DNA of 64,000 nt from Cellulomonas sp. Y8 (GCF_008033115.1 NZ_CP041203.1:620001-684000); one strand, 5' to 3'; positions 17,960 to 27,320 are shown, counted from the first letter of the stretch. Notes: a model not told the origin generated them from the sequence alone. Translations and numbers: made by a program.

Positions 17960-19597
17960 TCAGGGCAGGTCGTCCGCGGCGACCGCGCCGGCGCGGTAGA
18001 CCACCAGCGCCACGTCGTCCTCCGCGCCGTGCGGGGCGAGCGCGCGGATCAGGTCGTCGGCGACGGACGCCGTGCGCGCGTCGGCGGGCTGGGCCGCCAC
18101 CTCCGCCACCAGCCGGTCCAACCCGGAGCGGAGCGTCTCGCGGCGCCGCTCGATCAGGCCGTCCGTGCACACGACCAGCAGGTCGCCGTCCGTCAGCCGC
18201 TCGACGGCCTCCGGGCGCGCGGCGGTCGAGATGCCGAGCGCCGCGCCGCGTCCTCCGACCAGCATCTCCGCCCCGCCCGCGGCCCGGCGCAGCACGGGCG
18301 GCAGGTGCCCGGCCGACGAGTGCACGACCGTGTGCTCCACCTCGTCGACGACGCCGCAGAACACCGTGGTGCACTCCGCCCCGGGCAGGGTGCGCGCGAA
18401 CCGGTCGAGGCCGTCCAGCACGTCGGCGGGGCTGCGGTCCTCGAGCAGCAGGGCTCGGGTGGCGGCGCGCAGCTGGCCCATCCGCGCGGCCGCGTCGAGG
18501 CCGTGGCCCACGCAGTCGCCGACGACGAGCGCGCGGCGCCCCGGGCCCAGCTCGACCACGTCGTACCAGTCGCCGCCGACCGCCAGGTCGCCGACGGCGG
18601 GGAGGTAGCGGGCGACCACGCCCGCGACGCTGGACCCCTCGGGCAGGATCGCGGCCTGCAGCGTGTCGCTGACCTCCCGCAGGTGGTCCACCTCGATCTG
18701 GTGCCGCAGCGTGCCGCCGACCGCGGCGCCGACGATGCTCGCGACCAGGTGCAGGTACGACCGGTAGGCGTCGTCCCAGGGCCGGCGCCCGGCGCCGGTC
18801 AGCACCATCACCCCGACGGGCGCCGCGTCGACCACGCCCGCGAGCGGGACCACCACCGTCCGGCCCCGTTCCTCGGCCACGCCCGTGCGGGCGACCCGGT
18901 CCACGACGTCTCCGGGGGCCTCGGCTCCGCGTGACGCCCCGGCGCTGCCCCGCAGCTCGAGCGCGCCCCCGGCACCCCGGACGTACAGCGCCGCGGCCAG
19001 CACGTCGGGCGCGTCCTCGAACAGCGCGAGCGCCGCCGACGACAGCGCGTGCAGGTCGTCCCGCGCGGTCGTGACCGCGGCCGACAGGTCGCCGAGCAGC
19101 CGCATCCGCCGCTGCTCCACGACCCGCTCGGTGGTCTCGGTGACGATGTCCAGCAGCCCGCGCACCTCGTCGGAGGAGTCCCGGATCGGCGAGTACGAGT
19201 ACGTGAAGTAGACGTCCTCGTCGTACCCGGAGCGGTTGGTCACCAGGTGCCGGTCGACCTCCCAGGTCCGCTCGCCGCGCTGCATGACCGCCTCGACCGA
19301 CGGCCGCAGGTCGTCCCAGACCTCCTTCCACACCTCGGCGAGCGGCGCGCCCATCGCCCCCGGGTGCTTGTCGGAGCCGAGCATCTCCCGGTAGCCGTCG
19401 TTGTAGATCATCGTGAGCTCGGGCCCCCAGGTGACCAGCACGGGGAACCGGGTGCTGAAGCACATCTCGACCGTGAGCCGCAGCGCGGTCGGCCAGGTGC
19501 TCGGTACGCCCAGCGGCGTCGCCGCCCAGTCCACCTCGCGCGCCAGCGCGCCGGTCGCGCTGCCGGCGGTGACGCGCAGGAACCAGGGGGATCGCAC
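17960..19597 (-). CDS. PAS-GAF-SpoIIE (PP2C) phosphatase
   Basis: 545-residue serine phosphatase of the RsbU/SpoIIE type, which usually acts on anti-anti-sigma factors. N-terminal PAS-like domain (about 15-150; TPLGVPSTWPTALR and MIYNDGY are typical), GAF-like region (about 175-310), and C-terminal PP2C/SpoIIE domain (about 325-540) with GGDWYD, GDCVGHGLDAA and TDGLIERR metal-binding motifs intact. No membrane segments. Start at GTG 19597; the upstream frame belongs to no recognisable domain. No anti-sigma partner gene is next to it. Confidence 0.88.
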   Translation of the reverse strand: MRSPWFLRVTAGSATGALAREVDWAATPLGVPSTWPTALRLTVEMCFSTRFPVLVTWGPELTMIYNDGYREMLGSDKHPGAMGAPLAEVWKEVWDDLRPSVEAVMQRGERTWEVDRHLVTNRSGYDEDVYFTYSYSPIRDSSDEVRGLLDIVTETTERVVEQRRMRLLGDLSAAVTTARDDLHALSSAALALFEDAPDVLAAALYVRGAGGALELRGSAGASRGAEAPGDVVDRVARTGVAEERGRTVVVPLAGVVDAAPVGVMVLTGAGRRPWDDAYRSYLHLVASIVGAAVGGTLRHQIEVDHLREVSDTLQAAILPEGSSVAGVVARYLPAVGDLAVGGDWYDVVELGPGRRALVVGDCVGHGLDAAARMGQLRAATRALLLEDRSPADVLDGLDRFARTLPGAECTTVFCGVVDEVEHTVVHSSAGHLPPVLRRAAGGAEMLVGGRGAALGISTAARPEAVERLTDGDLLVVCTDGLIERRRETLRSGLDRLVAEVAAQPADARTASVADDLIRALAPHGAEDDVALVVYRAGAVAADDLP

Positions 19598-19658
19598 GCT
19601 GGTGACCCTACGCGCCGCCGACCCCCGCCGCCGGGTGACGGCGGGCGGTCCGCGCGGG

Positions 19659-20039
19659 TCAGCCGTCCCGGTAGAGGCAGAACGGGTGGCCGGCCGGGTC
19701 CAGCAGCACGCGACGGGAGGGCTGCGGCTGGTGCCCGGCGAGGCGCGCACCGAGCCGCAGCGCGCCCGCGACCGCCTCCTCCAGGTCCAGCACCTCGACG
19801 TCCAGGTGCAGCTGGCGCTGCTGGCGCCCGTCCTCGGCGGGCCACACCGGCGGCTGGTGGTCGGGGCTGCGCTGCACCGCGAGGTACGCCACGCCGGACG
19901 GCGCCGCGACGACCGCGTGATCGGGGTCGTCGCCGACGACCTGCCAGCCCAGCACCTCCGCGTAGAAGGCCGCGAGCGCGCACGGCTCCGGCGCGTCGAG
20001 CACCACACCCCACCAGCCGTCGTCGGCCCGCCCCTGCAT
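19659..20039 (-). CDS. VOC/glyoxalase-like protein
   Basis: 126-residue single-module pair of beta-alpha-beta repeats of the vicinal-oxygen-chelate superfamily (Glyoxalase_6-like). AFYAEVLGW and LLDPAGHPFCLYR are the characteristic ends of the fold. Enzymatic role unknown; such proteins include resistance proteins and small dioxygenases. Starts with ATG at 20039, in the cytosol, and is convergent with nothing close. Confidence 0.78.
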   Translation of the reverse strand: MQGRADDGWWGVVLDAPEPCALAAFYAEVLGWQVVGDDPDHAVVAAPSGVAYLAVQRSPDHQPPVWPAEDGRQQRQLHLDVEVLDLEEAVAGALRLGARLAGHQPQPSRRVLLDPAGHPFCLYRDG

Positions 20040-20107
20040 GCGCCCATCGTGGGGTCAGGTCGGGCCCCGCCGCACGTCGGGAGCGGACCGCGGGCGGCCC
20101 GCGCCGC

Positions 20108-21004
20108 TCAGCGCGCGCCCAGCTCCGCCACCCGCGGCACCGCCGGCGCCACGTGGTCCCGGACCCAGGTCGCCAGCGGCACCTCGGCCGGCGGGCGCAG
20201 GATGACCGTCTCGACGCCGAGGTCGGCGTACGGGCGCGCCGCCGCGACGAACCCGTCGACGTCGCCGGACAGCAGCTGGTCGCCGCCCATCAGCAGCGTC
20301 ACCCGGATGTCCGCGTAGTCCCGGCCGACGTCGTCGCAGTGCCCGCGCAGCACGTCAAGCTTGCGGCCGACCTCCTGAGGGCCGGTCTCGAACAGGTTGC
20401 ACGCGTCGCCGTACTGCGCGACGAGCCGCAGCGTCTTGCGCTCCCCCGACCCGCCCACGAGGATCTCGGGGCCGCGCCCGGGCCGGCTGAGCGGCAGGGG
20501 GCGGCACAGCGTCTCCGCGAGCCGGTAGTGCTCGCCCTCGAACGGGCCCTCGTCCTCGGGGTCCCACATCTGCCGGCAGATCCGCAGCGTCTCCTCGAGC
20601 CGCTCGAACCGCTCCTTCAGCGGCGGGTAGGGCACCCCGAGCGCCACGTGCTCCTTCTCGTACCACGCGGCGCCGATGCCGAGCGTCGCGCGGCCCTGGG
20701 ACAGCACGTCCAGGGTGGCGACGATCTTCGCGAGCAGGCCGGGGTGCCGGTAGGTCACGCCCGTGACGAGCGCGCCGAGCTGCACCGTCTCCGTGCGGCC
20801 GGCCAGCATGCCGAGCGTCGTGTACGCCTCCAGCATCGGGTCGCTCGCGGGGAAGCCCGCGGGCTCCATCTGGAAGAAGTGGTCCATCACCGACAGCCAG
20901 GCCAGGCCGGCGTCCTCCGCCGCCTCGGCCGTGTCGGCGAGCTCGGGACCGAGCCGGGCGGGCTCGACCGCGTCGAACCGCATGAGGTGGGCGCCCAGGC
21001 GCAT
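20108..21004 (-). CDS. LLM-class F420-dependent oxidoreductase
   Basis: 298-residue luciferase-like (bacterial TIM barrel) flavin/F420 enzyme. Visible are LGAHLMRFD at the start, the LGIGAAWYEKEH motif typical of actinobacterial F420-type members, and GPEILVGGSGERKTLRL. Start 21004 has GGAGGAG 5 bp upstream, while the longer frame to 21088 runs into the clgR regulatory region. Substrate unknown; probably a redox reaction on an organic hydride acceptor. Confidence 0.88.
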   Translation of the reverse strand: MRLGAHLMRFDAVEPARLGPELADTAEAAEDAGLAWLSVMDHFFQMEPAGFPASDPMLEAYTTLGMLAGRTETVQLGALVTGVTYRHPGLLAKIVATLDVLSQGRATLGIGAAWYEKEHVALGVPYPPLKERFERLEETLRICRQMWDPEDEGPFEGEHYRLAETLCRPLPLSRPGRGPEILVGGSGERKTLRLVAQYGDACNLFETGPQEVGRKLDVLRGHCDDVGRDYADIRVTLLMGGDQLLSGDVDGFVAAARPYADLGVETVILRPPAEVPLATWVRDHVAPAVPRVAELGAR

Positions 21005-21128
21005 GGTGGCTCCTCCGGGGGGTCGTGCCGGGCGCGCGGACCGCGCCGGCTCCTCGGACGATGCCGCTTGGAGCGCGCTCGAAGTCAAGAGCGCTGAGCG
21101 CCCGGGCGGGCGGGGCGGGTGCCGCGGC

Positions 21129-21145
21129 GTCTGCTGAGGGCAGAA
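21129..21145 (+). promoter_or_regulatory. candidate ClgR box upstream of clgR
   Basis: GTCTGCTGAGGGCAGAA is an imperfect palindrome with core TGC-N5-GCA. The same motif appears twice upstream of the clpP genes. It lies about 40 bp before a TAGCGT -10-like element (21179-21184), an activator-like position, so clgR may control itself. Confidence 0.55.
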
Positions 21146-21208
21146 CGGCGCGCCCGGCCGCGGCGGGGGTCACGGCGCTAGCGTGGCGGGGACCGAGGAG
21201 GTCCGCCC

Positions 21209-21658
21209 ATGCCGCACGTCGCCGCAGCCCCGTCCGCCGGCCCCGCCACGCCTGGCGGGCGCACCGGGCCCGCCCGGCCCGCCGACCCCGTCGCCGCCCG
21301 GCCCGAGCCGCCGCTGCGCGTCCTCGTCGGCGCCGTGCTGCGCCGGCACCGCGAGCGCCAGGGCCGCACGCTGCGCGACGTCGCCGACGCCGCCCGGGTG
21401 TCGGTGCCGTACCTCTCCGAGGTCGAGCGCGGCCGCAAGGAGGCGTCCTCCGAGGTGCTGGGCGCGGTCTGCCGGGCGCTGGGGCTGCGGCTGGTCGACC
21501 TGGTGGGCGACGCGCACGCCGTGCTGGCCCGCGCGGAGGGCCGGGTGGTCGTCGACCTGGCGGGCGCCCCGGGCGCCGCGGTCCCCGGCCTCGCCCCGGT
21601 CACCCCGCTCGCCACCACCCGCCCTCCCTCGCGCACGGCGCTCCTCCTCGCCGCCTGA
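21209..21658 (+). CDS. clgR: ClgR-like XRE regulator of Clp protease genes
   Basis: 149-residue DNA-binding protein. The XRE helix-turn-helix (about 36-95) contains [22 protein letters not shown] and [12 protein letters not shown] (in outline), close to ClgR of Streptomyces and Mycobacterium, which activates clpP, clpC and related genes. A Pro/Ala-rich N-terminal extension of about 35 residues precedes it. ClgR proteins are themselves Clp substrates, often through C-terminal Ala residues, and this protein ends LLLAA (outline), which fits. Convergent with the clpP pair, with the shared box upstream of both. Confidence 0.9.
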   Translation: MPHVAAAPSAGPATPGGRTGPARPADPVAARPEPPLRVLVGAVLRRHRERQGRTLRDVADAARVSVPYLSEVERGRKEASSEVLGAVCRALGLRLVDLVGDAHAVLARAEGRVVVDLAGAPGAAVPGLAPVTPLATTRPPSRTALLLAA

Positions 21659-21664
21659 TCCCGC

Positions 21665-21713
21665 CGAGGTCGAGGGTTTCCGGCCGGCACGCGGCGGGAA
21701 ACCCTCGACCTCG
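21665..21713. terminator. bidirectional hairpin between clgR and clpP genes
   Basis: 17-bp perfect stem: 21665-21681 pairs with 21697-21713 (core GAGGTCGAGGGTTTCC), loop 15 nt. A third, slightly changed copy of the inverted arm (GGAAACGCTCGACCTC, 21716-21731) follows. It lies between convergent stops at 21658 and 21746. Confidence 0.7.
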
Positions 21714-21745
21714 CCGGAAACGCTCGACCTCGGCCGGCGCCGCGG

Positions 21746-22366
21746 TCAGGCCGCCGCGGACGGGAGCGCGGGCCGCTTGAGGGTCGTGATCACCGTGTCC
21801 GCGATCCCGTACGCCACGGCCTGCTCGGCGGTCAGCACGAGGTCCCGGTCGGTGTCGGCCCGCAGCTGCTCGCGGGACCGCCCGGTGTGCGCCGCCAGGA
21901 TGTCGTCGACCTGCCCGCGCAGCCGGAGGATCTCGGCCGCCTGCAGCTCCAGGTCCGCCGCGGTCCCCTGCGCCCCGCCCGACGGCTGGTGCAGCAGCAC
22001 GCGCGCGTGCTCGAGCACGTGCCGCTGCCCGGGCGCCCCGGCCGCGAGGAGCACTGCCGCCGCGGACGCCGCCTGCCCGAGGCAGTACGTCGCCACGTCG
22101 GGCCGGACGTACCGCATGGTGTCGTAGATCGCGAGCAGGGCCGTGACCGAGCCGCCCGGCGAGTTCAGGTACAGGTGGATCGGCTGGTCCGGGTCCTCGG
22201 ACTGCAGGTGCAGCAGCTGGGCGACGACCACGTTCGCCACGCCGTCGTCGATCTCGGTCCCGACGAACACGATCCGGTCGCTCAGCAGCCGGGAGAACAC
22301 GTCGGACGCGCGCTCGCCGTTCGGCCGCTGCTCGACGACCACCGGCACGGTGTAGGTCCCGGCCAT
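21746..22366 (-). CDS. clpP: ATP-dependent Clp protease proteolytic subunit (second gene)
   Basis: 206-residue serine peptidase subunit that forms the ClpP chamber with an AAA+ partner (ClpC or ClpX). All catalytic elements are present: NSPGGSV oxyanion loop, the nucleophile Ser in GQAASAAA, the His in LLHQPSG and the Asp in ADTDRD. A mixed complex with the other ClpP is likely. Its ATG shares one base with the upstream stop (TGATG), so translation is coupled by re-initiation. Confidence 0.95.
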   Translation of the reverse strand: MAGTYTVPVVVEQRPNGERASDVFSRLLSDRIVFVGTEIDDGVANVVVAQLLHLQSEDPDQPIHLYLNSPGGSVTALLAIYDTMRYVRPDVATYCLGQAASAAAVLLAAGAPGQRHVLEHARVLLHQPSGGAQGTAADLELQAAEILRLRGQVDDILAAHTGRSREQLRADTDRDLVLTAEQAVAYGIADTVITTLKRPALPSAAA

Positions 22367-23001
22367 CACAGGCCCGCCCGTCGCTGCGCGGCGTCCGGGC
22401 GGACGTCGTCCAGGTGCTCGACCACGCGGTCCACGAACCCGTAGGCCAGGGCCTCCTCGGCGGTGAACCAGCGGTCCCGGTCGGAGTCGCGCTCGATCGT
22501 CTCGACGCTCTGGCCGGTGTGCTCGGCGATCAGCGCCTGCATCGTCCGCTTGGTGTGCGCCAGGTTCTGCGCCTGGATCGCGATGTCGACGGCCGTGCCG
22601 CCGATGCCCCCGGACGGCTGGTGCATGAGCACGCGGGCGTGCCGCATGACGTTCCGCTTGCCCGGGGTGCCGGCGCTGAGCAGGAACTGCCCGGCGCTCG
22701 CCGCGAGCCCCATCGCGAGCGTCGCGACGTTGTTCGGGATCAGCCGCATGGTGTCGTACATCGCCATGGCGGCCGTGACCGAGCCGCCGGGCGAGTTGAT
22801 GTACAGCGCGATGTCGCGCCGCGGGTCCTCGGCGGAGAGCAGGAGCAGCTGGGCGCAGACGCGGTTGGCGACGGTGTCGTCGACCTCCTGGCCGAGCACG
22901 ACGATCCGCTGGTGCAGCAGGCGGGCCGCGAGGTCGTCGTCGAACGCACGGGCCGGCGGGGCCTCGGCGCGGTCGGCGGGCGGGACGGGGACGGGTGACA
23001 T
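22366..23001 (-). CDS. clpP: ATP-dependent Clp protease proteolytic subunit (first gene)
   Basis: 211-residue ClpP subunit. Catalytic Ser in GLAASAGQF, His in LMHQPSG and Asp in RDSDRD; substrate loop NSPGGSV. The N-terminal 20 residues are a Pro/Ala-rich propeptide. Start 23001 follows GAGGAGG by 5 bp. First gene of the pair, downstream of the two palindromic ClgR-type boxes. No Clp ATPase gene is next to it. Whether this or the other pair elsewhere in the genome is the essential one cannot be told. Confidence 0.95.
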   Translation of the reverse strand: MSPVPVPPADRAEAPPARAFDDDLAARLLHQRIVVLGQEVDDTVANRVCAQLLLLSAEDPRRDIALYINSPGGSVTAAMAMYDTMRLIPNNVATLAMGLAASAGQFLLSAGTPGKRNVMRHARVLMHQPSGGIGGTAVDIAIQAQNLAHTKRTMQALIAEHTGQSVETIERDSDRDRWFTAEEALAYGFVDRVVEHLDDVRPDAAQRRAGL

Positions 23002-23065
23002 GCGGGCCTCCTCGGGTGGGCTGGTCCCCGCACGCTCGCACCGCGCACGCCCCCGACGGCCCCGG

Positions 23066-23102
23066 GTCTGCCCAGGGCAGACACCGTCTGCCGGGAGCAG
23101 AC
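23066..23102 (-). promoter_or_regulatory. two candidate ClgR boxes upstream of the clpP operon
   Basis: GTCTGCCCAGGGCAGAC (23066-23082) and GTCTGCCGGGAGCAGAC (23086-23102), centres 20 bp apart, on one face of the helix. They share TGC-N5-GCA with the site before clgR. They also sit just after the PP2C stop, so a terminator role is the alternative; the match to the clgR promoter favours an operator. Confidence 0.6.
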
Positions 23103-23107
23103 GGCGG

Positions 23108-23914
23108 TCAGCCCGCGGCGGCCGGCAGCCGGTCGTCCGCGGCGGCCCCGGCCAGGCGCGCCCGCCCGTCCGCCCGCGCCTCCCCCGCAGCCACCACGTC
23201 CGCCACCACGACCGTGACGTTGTCCCACGCGTCGGCGTCCAGGGCCTCGCCAACGAGCGCCTCCGCCACGGCCTCGGGCCCGCCCGGGGTGCCGAGCAGC
23301 GCCAGCACCCGCTCCTCCGGCACGTAGTCCGTCAGCCCGTCGGTGGACATCAGCCACCGGTCCCCCGGCCGCGCGTCGACCTCGAGCACCGTGACGTGCG
23401 CGGCGTCCTCGGCGTCGCCGGCCAGGCAATGCAGGATCACGTTGCGCCGAGGGTGGTGCGCCGCCTCGGAGGCGTCGATGACCCCGGCCTCGACGAGCAG
23501 CTGCACCAGCGAGTCGTCCCGCGTCACCCGGCGCCCCTCGCCGTCGCGCCACAGGTACGCGCGCGAGTCGCCGATGTGCATCACGCGCACGGCCTCGTCC
23601 GCGCAGAACACGCCGGTGAACGTCGTCGCCATGCCCTCCAGCGACGGGTCCGCGCGCACCCGCTCCGCGAGGTCGGCGTTCGCGGTCGCCACCGCGGCGC
23701 GCAGGTCCTCGGCGGTGAACCGGTCCGCGTCCGAGGCCGCCAGCGCCGCCATGAGCCGGTGCGCGACGGTCCAGGACGCGACGTCGCCGCCCGCGTGCCC
23801 GCCGACCCCGTCCGCGACGAACGCGTACCCCGGCGCGCAGCCGGCCGAGTCCTCGTTGTGCGGCCGGTGCTCGCCCGCGACCGAACGCAGGGCGGCGTCG
23901 AGGGTGAGCGGCAC
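23108..23914 (-). CDS. PP2C-family serine/threonine phosphatase
   Basis: 268-residue metal-dependent phosphatase. Metal-binding motifs of the PPM family are present: RPHNEDS, VADGVGGHAGGD, HIGDSRAYLW, STDGLTDYV and DNVTVVV. Soluble, no membrane helix. It resembles bacterial phosphatases that oppose Hanks-type kinases (PstP, PrpC). Start GTG 23914 is 7 bp after GGAGGT; the longer frame begins inside a GC-rich leader. No kinase gene is adjacent. Confidence 0.9.
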   Translation of the reverse strand: MPLTLDAALRSVAGEHRPHNEDSAGCAPGYAFVADGVGGHAGGDVASWTVAHRLMAALAASDADRFTAEDLRAAVATANADLAERVRADPSLEGMATTFTGVFCADEAVRVMHIGDSRAYLWRDGEGRRVTRDDSLVQLLVEAGVIDASEAAHHPRRNVILHCLAGDAEDAAHVTVLEVDARPGDRWLMSTDGLTDYVPEERVLALLGTPGGPEAVAEALVGEALDADAWDNVTVVVADVVAAGEARADGRARLAGAAADDRLPAAAG

Positions 23915-24050
23915 TGCGGCACCTCCAGGGGGATCGGGCACCTCGTGACCCCACGATGCCACGTCCGGGCGCACGTGCGCAGCCGGGTGCGGCCGGACGC
24001 AGCTCCCGGCCGCGCCGCCCGGGTGGCAGCACCCCGCGGGCGCGCCGGCG

Positions 24051-25244
24051 TCAGCCGATCAGCCCGCGCAGCGCCTCCGGCCGGACGTCGGTCTGCCCCG
24101 CGATCACCTCGCGCGCGCGGTCGGTCGCGTCCCACACGTCCCACAGCAGCACGCCCACCACCCGGCCGCCGTCGAGGTAGTAGACGACGCCCGCGCCGAG
24201 GTCGTCGCCGTGCCAGTCCTCGACGGTCTCGAGCGACGCGTCCAGCCGGCCGACCGCCTCGTAGCCGAGCTCGAACAGGTCGGAGTAGAAGAACGGGGTG
24301 TGGTCGTACGGCTCGTCGGCGCCCGCCAGGTTGCGGCCCGCCTGCCGGCCCATCGTGGTGGCGTTGTCGACGTGCTCGACGCGGCGGCGGCCCAGCAGGC
24401 GGTCCGGGTACTGCGCGACGTCGCCGGCGGCCCACACGTGCGGGTCGGACGTCCGCAGCCGGTCGTCCACCACCACGCCGTCGTCGACCTCCAGGCCCGC
24501 GGCGCGCGCGAGGTCGGTCTCGATCTCGAGGCCGGCGCCGACGACCACGCCGTCCGCCTCCAGCGTCCGCCCGTCGTCCAGGGTGACGACCACCCCGTCC
24601 GGCCCGGACTCCGTCGAGGAGACCTTCGCGCCGCGCAACAGCGTCACGCCCGCGTCGGCGTACCGGCGCTCGACCTTCCGCGCCAGCGCGGCCGGGAACG
24701 TCGATCCCGTCAGCACGTCCTGGGTGAACACCAGGGTGACCCGGGTGTCGTTCTGCACCAGGGCCGCGGCGAGCTCGGTGCCGATGTAGCCGCCGCCGAC
24801 CACGACGACGTGCCGGCCGCCGCCGGCGAGGTCGCGCAGCCGCTCGTAGTCGCGCACGGTGCGGAAGTAGATGACGCGGCCGGAGTCCTCGACGCCCGGC
24901 AGCCGGCGCGGGTGCCCGCTGGTCGCGAGCAGGAGCGCGCCGTAGCCGACCGTGACGTCCGCGTCCGTCGTCACGGTGCGCGCCGCGGTGTCGACGGCGA
25001 CCACCGCCTCGCCGAGCAGCAGCTCCGCGCCCGTCTCCTCCGCGGTCGGCAGCCACACCTGGTCGAGCGCGAACTCCGGGTCCGTCCAGAGCTTCTTGGT
25101 CAGGGCGGGCCGGGTGACAGGCGCGGTCGGCTCGCGGCCGATCACAAGGACCGTCCCGTCCGGGTCGACCTCGCGGATCCCGTGCGCCGCGGCGTCGCCC
25201 GCCATCCCGGCCCCGACGACGACGTAGTCGTAGCTGTCCCGCAC
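24051..25244 (-). CDS. FAD-dependent NAD(P)H oxidoreductase (ferredoxin reductase-like)
   Basis: 397-residue flavoprotein of the AIF/rubredoxin-ferredoxin reductase type. The FAD Rossmann motif VVVGAGMAGDAAA is at the N terminus, the NAD(P) motif VVVGGGYIGTELAAAL at about 146-160, and VWAAGDVAQYPD completes the FAD site. There is no redox-active Cys pair. C-terminal about 320-397 is the dimerisation-type domain. Electron partner unknown. GTG start at 25244. Confidence 0.9.
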   Translation of the reverse strand: MRDSYDYVVVGAGMAGDAAAHGIREVDPDGTVLVIGREPTAPVTRPALTKKLWTDPEFALDQVWLPTAEETGAELLLGEAVVAVDTAARTVTTDADVTVGYGALLLATSGHPRRLPGVEDSGRVIYFRTVRDYERLRDLAGGGRHVVVVGGGYIGTELAAALVQNDTRVTLVFTQDVLTGSTFPAALARKVERRYADAGVTLLRGAKVSSTESGPDGVVVTLDDGRTLEADGVVVGAGLEIETDLARAAGLEVDDGVVVDDRLRTSDPHVWAAGDVAQYPDRLLGRRRVEHVDNATTMGRQAGRNLAGADEPYDHTPFFYSDLFELGYEAVGRLDASLETVEDWHGDDLGAGVVYYLDGGRVVGVLLWDVWDATDRAREVIAGQTDVRPEALRGLIG

Positions 25245-25325
25245 CGTGCCTCCCGAAGGTCGCGTCCTCGCGGCCCAGCCTGGCGCGGCCGGTCGCAGGA
25301 CGCCACCCCCGGGCGCGCCCGGGCC

Positions 25326-26090
25326 TCACGGCAGCGGCGTGACCGTCCAGGTCCCGTTGGTGCTCAGCGCCACGACGCCGGGCAGCGCCACGTCCGCCGT
25401 CTCGCTCAGCGCCTCGTCCCCGCCGAGCACCAGCGACGCCGGGCCGGTGGCGGGGTCGACGTCGACCGCCGACACGACCCGGGCCAGCAGCGAGTCGTCC
25501 GGCCCCGCCGGGGTGTAGTCGATCCGGGCGCCGCTCGCGGTGTCGCCGAGCAGCAGCACCGCGGCGCCGGCCCCCTGCTGCGGCCCGGTCAGCACCGGCA
25601 GCTCGTCCCAGCTGGAGAACGTGAGCGTCCAGGGGCCGACCGCGTCCAGCAGGAAGCCCTGCTTGGCGTCCGTGCCCTCGAGCACGTCAACGAGGTACGT
25701 CCCGGTGAGCGGCGCCGGGCCCGCGCCCCAGGGCGACATGCGGCCGTCGGAGGTGAGCACGACGTCGCCGGTGCAGGCGCCGCAGTCGAGCTGCGCCACG
25801 ACGCCGAAGTCGCCGGCCCGGACGACGGCGATGCGCGCCGGCCCCTCGCCCGAGACGGAGGCCGGCGCGCCCTCCGCCACGGTGCCGGCGTTGAGCAGCG
25901 GGCGCGCGGGCCCGGCGGTCGGCGTCGGGCTGGGCGCGGGCGTCGAGGTCGCGCTCGGGGCGGGCGCCGCCGACGTGGCGGCCTCCGGGTCGGGCTCCGG
26001 CCCGTCCGACGTCCCGCACCCCGCGAGCAGCAGGAGCGGCAGGGCGACGAGGGCGACGGCGCGCACGCGGGCGCCGGGTCGGATCGGCAT
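25326..26090 (-). CDS. hypothetical lipoprotein
   Basis: 254 residues. A basic start and hydrophobic segment lead to the lipobox LLAGCGTS, so an exported lipoprotein. A Pro/Thr/Ser/Ala linker (about 25-65) precedes a beta-rich domain with a GACTGDVV Cys pair that could form a disulfide. No known domain recognised. Start 26090 has AGGA upstream at good spacing. Separated from the neighbouring oxidoreductase by about 80 bp. Confidence 0.75.
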   Translation of the reverse strand: MPIRPGARVRAVALVALPLLLLAGCGTSDGPEPDPEAATSAAPAPSATSTPAPSPTPTAGPARPLLNAGTVAEGAPASVSGEGPARIAVVRAGDFGVVAQLDCGACTGDVVLTSDGRMSPWGAGPAPLTGTYLVDVLEGTDAKQGFLLDAVGPWTLTFSSWDELPVLTGPQQGAGAAVLLLGDTASGARIDYTPAGPDDSLLARVVSAVDVDPATGPASLVLGGDEALSETADVALPGVVALSTNGTWTVTPLP

Positions 26091-26111
26091 GCCCGCCATC
26101 CTGCCCGCGGC

Positions 26112-27320
26112 TCAGGCCGGCAGCGCGCCGGCGACGACCCGCCCGCGCGACACGACGGCCACGATGTTCTCCACCCGCAGCGCGTCGACGTCCTCCCACG
26201 GGCGACCGCGCAGCACGACGAAGTCGCTGCCGAGCCCCGGGCGGAGCCGGCCCGTGACCGACCCCAGCCGGATCGCGTCGGCCGCGTCCGAGGTGGCGGC
26301 GGCGAGCGCCCGCGCGGGCGTCCAGCCGAACATCGCCGCCATCGTGCGCACCTCCTCCATCTGGTCCCCGAAGCCGACGAACTGCCCCGAGGCGTCCGTG
26401 CCGAGCACGAACCGCACCCCCGCCTCCGCGGCGCGGGCGAATCCGGCGTCCCGCAGCGCGACGACGTCGCGGGCCTTGGCCTGCGCCTCCGCGGACACCG
26501 GCCGGCGGGCCTCCGCGATGATGTCGTTGATCAGCAGCGTCGGCGCGACCGGCAGGTCCCGCTCGACCAGCGCGGCGAGGTGGTGCTCGGCGATCGCGGT
26601 GCCGTGCTCGATCGAGTCGACGCCCTCGGCGAGCGCGATGTCGAGCCCTTCCACCGAGTGCGTGTGCGCGGCGACCAGCAGGCCGAGGGCGTGCGCCTCG
26701 TCCACCGTGGTGCGGATCTCCTCGGTGGTCTGGTTGCGCCAGCCGACCTTGTCCCCCATCGAGAGCACGCCGCCGGAGGTGTAGATCTTCACGCCCGCGG
26801 CGCCGGACCGGGCCCACACGCGGACCAGCTTGCGGCACTCGTCGGGGCTGTCGGCGGTCGGCGGCCGGTGCGGGTAGTGCGGCGGCACGAACAGGTCGCC
26901 GTGGCCGGCGGTCATGCCGACCTGGCCGTGCGACAGCAGGCGCGGTCCCGTCAGGACGCCCGCGTCGAACGCGCGGCCCACGGCGAGCTGGATCGAGTCC
27001 GCGGCCAGGTCGCGCAGCGTGGTGACACCCGCGCGGGCGCAGCGCAGCGCGTTCGCGGCGACGTGCAGCGACCGCTCCTCCGGCGGGGTGAGGATCGGCC
27101 ACGCCGACGGGTCCTTCGCGGGCGCGCCCGCCGGGTAGCCGAGGTGCACGTGCGTGTCCACGAGCCCCGGGACCACGCTGAGGTCCGCGTGCCGGGCCGG
27201 TGCCTCCTCCACCGCGAGGATCTCGTCGCCGGACCAGGTCAGCCGGGCCGGGCCGACCTCGCGCTCGCCGTCCCAGAGCGGGAGGCCGTCGAGGACGTTC
27301 TCGTGGGTGCTGTCGGTCAT
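26112..27320 (-). CDS. metal-dependent amidohydrolase (imidazolonepropionase/prolidase-like)
   Basis: 402-residue amidohydrolase-superfamily enzyme. The metal-binding HxH is in VDTHVHLGYP, the bridging Lys in GVKIYTSGG, further His in AAHTHSVEG and EHGTAIAEHH, and the catalytic Asp in LGTDASGQ. Similar enzymes cleave Xaa-Pro dipeptides, N-acyl or cyclic amides. The ATG at 27320 has its own AAGGA ribosome site, but as sequenced the upstream PLP-enzyme frame runs into it with no stop. Last gene of the ABC/D-amino-acid unit; product family fits amino-acid amide breakdown. Confidence 0.88.
   Translation of the reverse strand: MTDSTHENVLDGLPLWDGEREVGPARLTWSGDEILAVEEAPARHADLSVVPGLVDTHVHLGYPAGAPAKDPSAWPILTPPEERSLHVAANALRCARAGVTTLRDLAADSIQLAVGRAFDAGVLTGPRLLSHGQVGMTAGHGDLFVPPHYPHRPPTADSPDECRKLVRVWARSGAAGVKIYTSGGVLSMGDKVGWRNQTTEEIRTTVDEAHALGLLVAAHTHSVEGLDIALAEGVDSIEHGTAIAEHHLAALVERDLPVAPTLLINDIIAEARRPVSAEAQAKARDVVALRDAGFARAAEAGVRFVLGTDASGQFVGFGDQMEEVRTMAAMFGWTPARALAAATSDAADAIRLGSVTGRLRPGLGSDFVVLRGRPWEDVDALRVENIVAVVSRGRVVAGALPA

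Noticed and set aside
23066-23102. Tandem palindromes read as a terminator of the PP2C gene
   Set aside because: Possible, but the same motif upstream of clgR makes an operator more likely; stems are only 6 bp.
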